A stretch of DNA of 64,000 nt, taken from NCBI RefSeq assembly GCF_009720775.1, contig NZ_WNKW01000005.1, forward strand, positions 248,001-312,000. The letters run 5' to 3'. Origin of the DNA: Pseudoduganella danionis. GTDB taxonomy: Bacteria; Pseudomonadota; Gammaproteobacteria; Burkholderiales; Burkholderiaceae_D. A program made the translations under genes and the position numbers. Position 1 is the stretch's first letter. The number at the start of each line of letters is the position of its first letter. Positions 63,308 to 64,000 of the stretch are shown piece after piece. The notes beneath the pieces were generated by a model. The model searched no databases and was not told the origin of the DNA. It saw only the letters and a list, made by a program, of their open reading frames with translations.

Positions 63308-64000
63308 ATGAAGCCAGCCTTGAATGTGCACGCGGCGCTGTCCGGTAAGCGCGTCCTGATCACCGGTAGTACCGGCTTTCTTGCCAAAGTTGTGCTGGAA
63401 AAGCTGGTGCGCAGCGTACCCGATATCGGCCGCATCATCCTGCTGATCCGCGCTGGCGCGAATGGCAGCGATGCCCGCCAGCGCTTCGAGCGCGATATCG
63501 CCACCTCTTCGATTTTCGACCGCCTGCGCGCCGAACATCCGGCCTATCTGGCCCAGTTCTTCGCCGAGCGCATCGAATGCGTGACGGGCGAAGTCACCGC
63601 GCCCTGCTTCGGCCTGCCCAAGGCCGAGTTCCATGCGCTAGCACGCCGCGTCGATCTGGTCATCAATGCGGCCGCCAGCGTCAATTTCCGCGAAGCGCTA
63701 GACGAAGCGCTGGCCATCAACGCGCTGAGCGTGGAGCACATCGCCGAACTGACCCGCGCCAACAATGCGCCACTGGTGCAAGTGTCCACCTGCTATGTGA
63801 ATGGCTACAATCAGGGTGATATGCGCGAGCAGAACGTGGTCCCGGCGCGCGCCGCCATCCCGCGCCATGGCGATGGCTATTACGATCTGTATGCGCTGCA
63901 GAAGCATCTGGAACACCGCATTGCCCAGGTACGCGCCAGCACCAGCGTGCCGGAAGAACTCGAGCGCCGTCTGACGGAACTGGGCATCGCCGAAGCCAAC
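63308..64000 (+). CDS. Fatty acyl-CoA reductase family protein (5' part)
   Basis: The frame begins with ATG at 63308 and stays open to the right edge (231 codons). Start MKPALNVHAALSGKRVLITG; the NAD(P)H-binding loop TGSTGFLAKVVLEKL (19-33), INAAASVNF, VSTCYVNG (the Ser-Thr-Cys region) and YDLYALQKHLEH (active-site Tyr and Lys) fit the extended-SDR domain of alcohol-forming or aldehyde-forming acyl-CoA reductases. Such enzymes make fatty alcohols or aldehydes from acyl-CoA. The C-terminal part, which would settle the subtype, is outside the window. The 200-base gap upstream suggests its own promoter. Confidence 0.78.
   Translation, partial: MKPALNVHAALSGKRVLITGSTGFLAKVVLEKLVRSVPDIGRIILLIRAGANGSDARQRFERDIATSSIFDRLRAEHPAYLAQFFAERIECVTGEVTAPCFGLPKAEFHALARRVDLVINAAASVNFREALDEALAINALSVEHIAELTRANNAPLVQVSTCYVNGYNQGDMREQNVVPARAAIPRHGDGYYDLYALQKHLEHRIAQVRASTSVPEELERRLTELGIAEAN

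Noticed and set aside
1-64000. tRNA, rRNA, CRISPR arrays, insertion sequences, prophage or attachment sites
   Set aside because: I read for transposase motifs, inverted terminal repeats, regular repeat-spacer patterns and tRNA-like cloverleaf segments and found none I could support; the absence of tRNAs should be confirmed with a covariance-model scan.

Overview
The window is a contiguous piece of a high-GC betaproteobacterial chromosome. Gene content and protein wording (bo3 quinol oxidase operon with RegB/RegA, nadA-nadC facing nadB, ldcA-tadA-queD-queE block, DUF4214 RTX protease, EpsB-type sugar transferase) point to Burkholderiales, most likely Oxalobacteraceae (Massilia/Duganella/Janthinobacterium-like). 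This placement is inference from recognition, not from a search. I count 53 protein-coding genes, two of them cut by the window edges, and see no rRNA, tRNA, CRISPR array, insertion sequence or prophage. 

Layout. 1-7.7 kb: end of the 23S rRNA hydroxylase gene rlhA, a small translational-machinery-like protein, a hybrid kinase translationally coupled to an HD-GYP regulator, a ferritin-like DUF455 protein and a secreted serine hydrolase. 7.8-13.1 kb: a PRC-barrel protein, then a five-gene run (circularly permuted ATP-grasp, alpha-E, transglutaminase, the Anbu proteasome-like peptidase, and an HPt protein) that looks like a peptide-ligation and peptide-cleavage system. 13.4-15.9 kb: a Sel1-type lipoprotein behind a near-consensus promoter, and a chimeric gene joining most of an EpsB-like sugar transferase in frame to the second half of a nucleotide-sugar dehydrogenase. 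16-25 kb: NAD biosynthesis (nadB; nadA-nadC), a YbiT-type ABC-F factor, ldcA, tadA, queD, queE. 24.8-31 kb: a diguanylate cyclase, an RTX metalloprotease, a secreted nuclease coupled to two small unknown genes, a nitrobindin-like/ACT pair and an Lrp regulator. 30.8-40 kb: two copies of a porin plus mini-PstS module flanking a DUF481 protein, purT and a MASE1-CHASE hybrid kinase. 40-50.5 kb: a MATE exporter, then a substrate-binding protein, a 1366-residue kinase-phosphorelay-GGDEF-EAL protein and a TonB-dependent receptor, then a chemoreceptor. 50.7-53.7 kb: a siaABCD-like operon. 53.7-60.5 kb: cyoABCD-SURF1-regB-regA in one direction. 60.7-64 kb: an MFS transporter, a 2-dehydropantoate reductase and the start of a fatty acyl-CoA reductase.

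The region is rich in signalling: four hybrid or phosphorelay proteins or partners, and four c-di-GMP enzymes (HD-GYP, PAS-GGDEF, GGDEF-EAL, SiaD). The items most worth follow-up are the in-frame chimeric glycosylation gene, the ATP-grasp/alpha-E/transglutaminase/Anbu/HPt cluster, the duplicated porin/mini-PstS module, the siaABCD variant with a CBS-domain phosphatase, and the giant phosphorelay protein with its two likely sensory partners.
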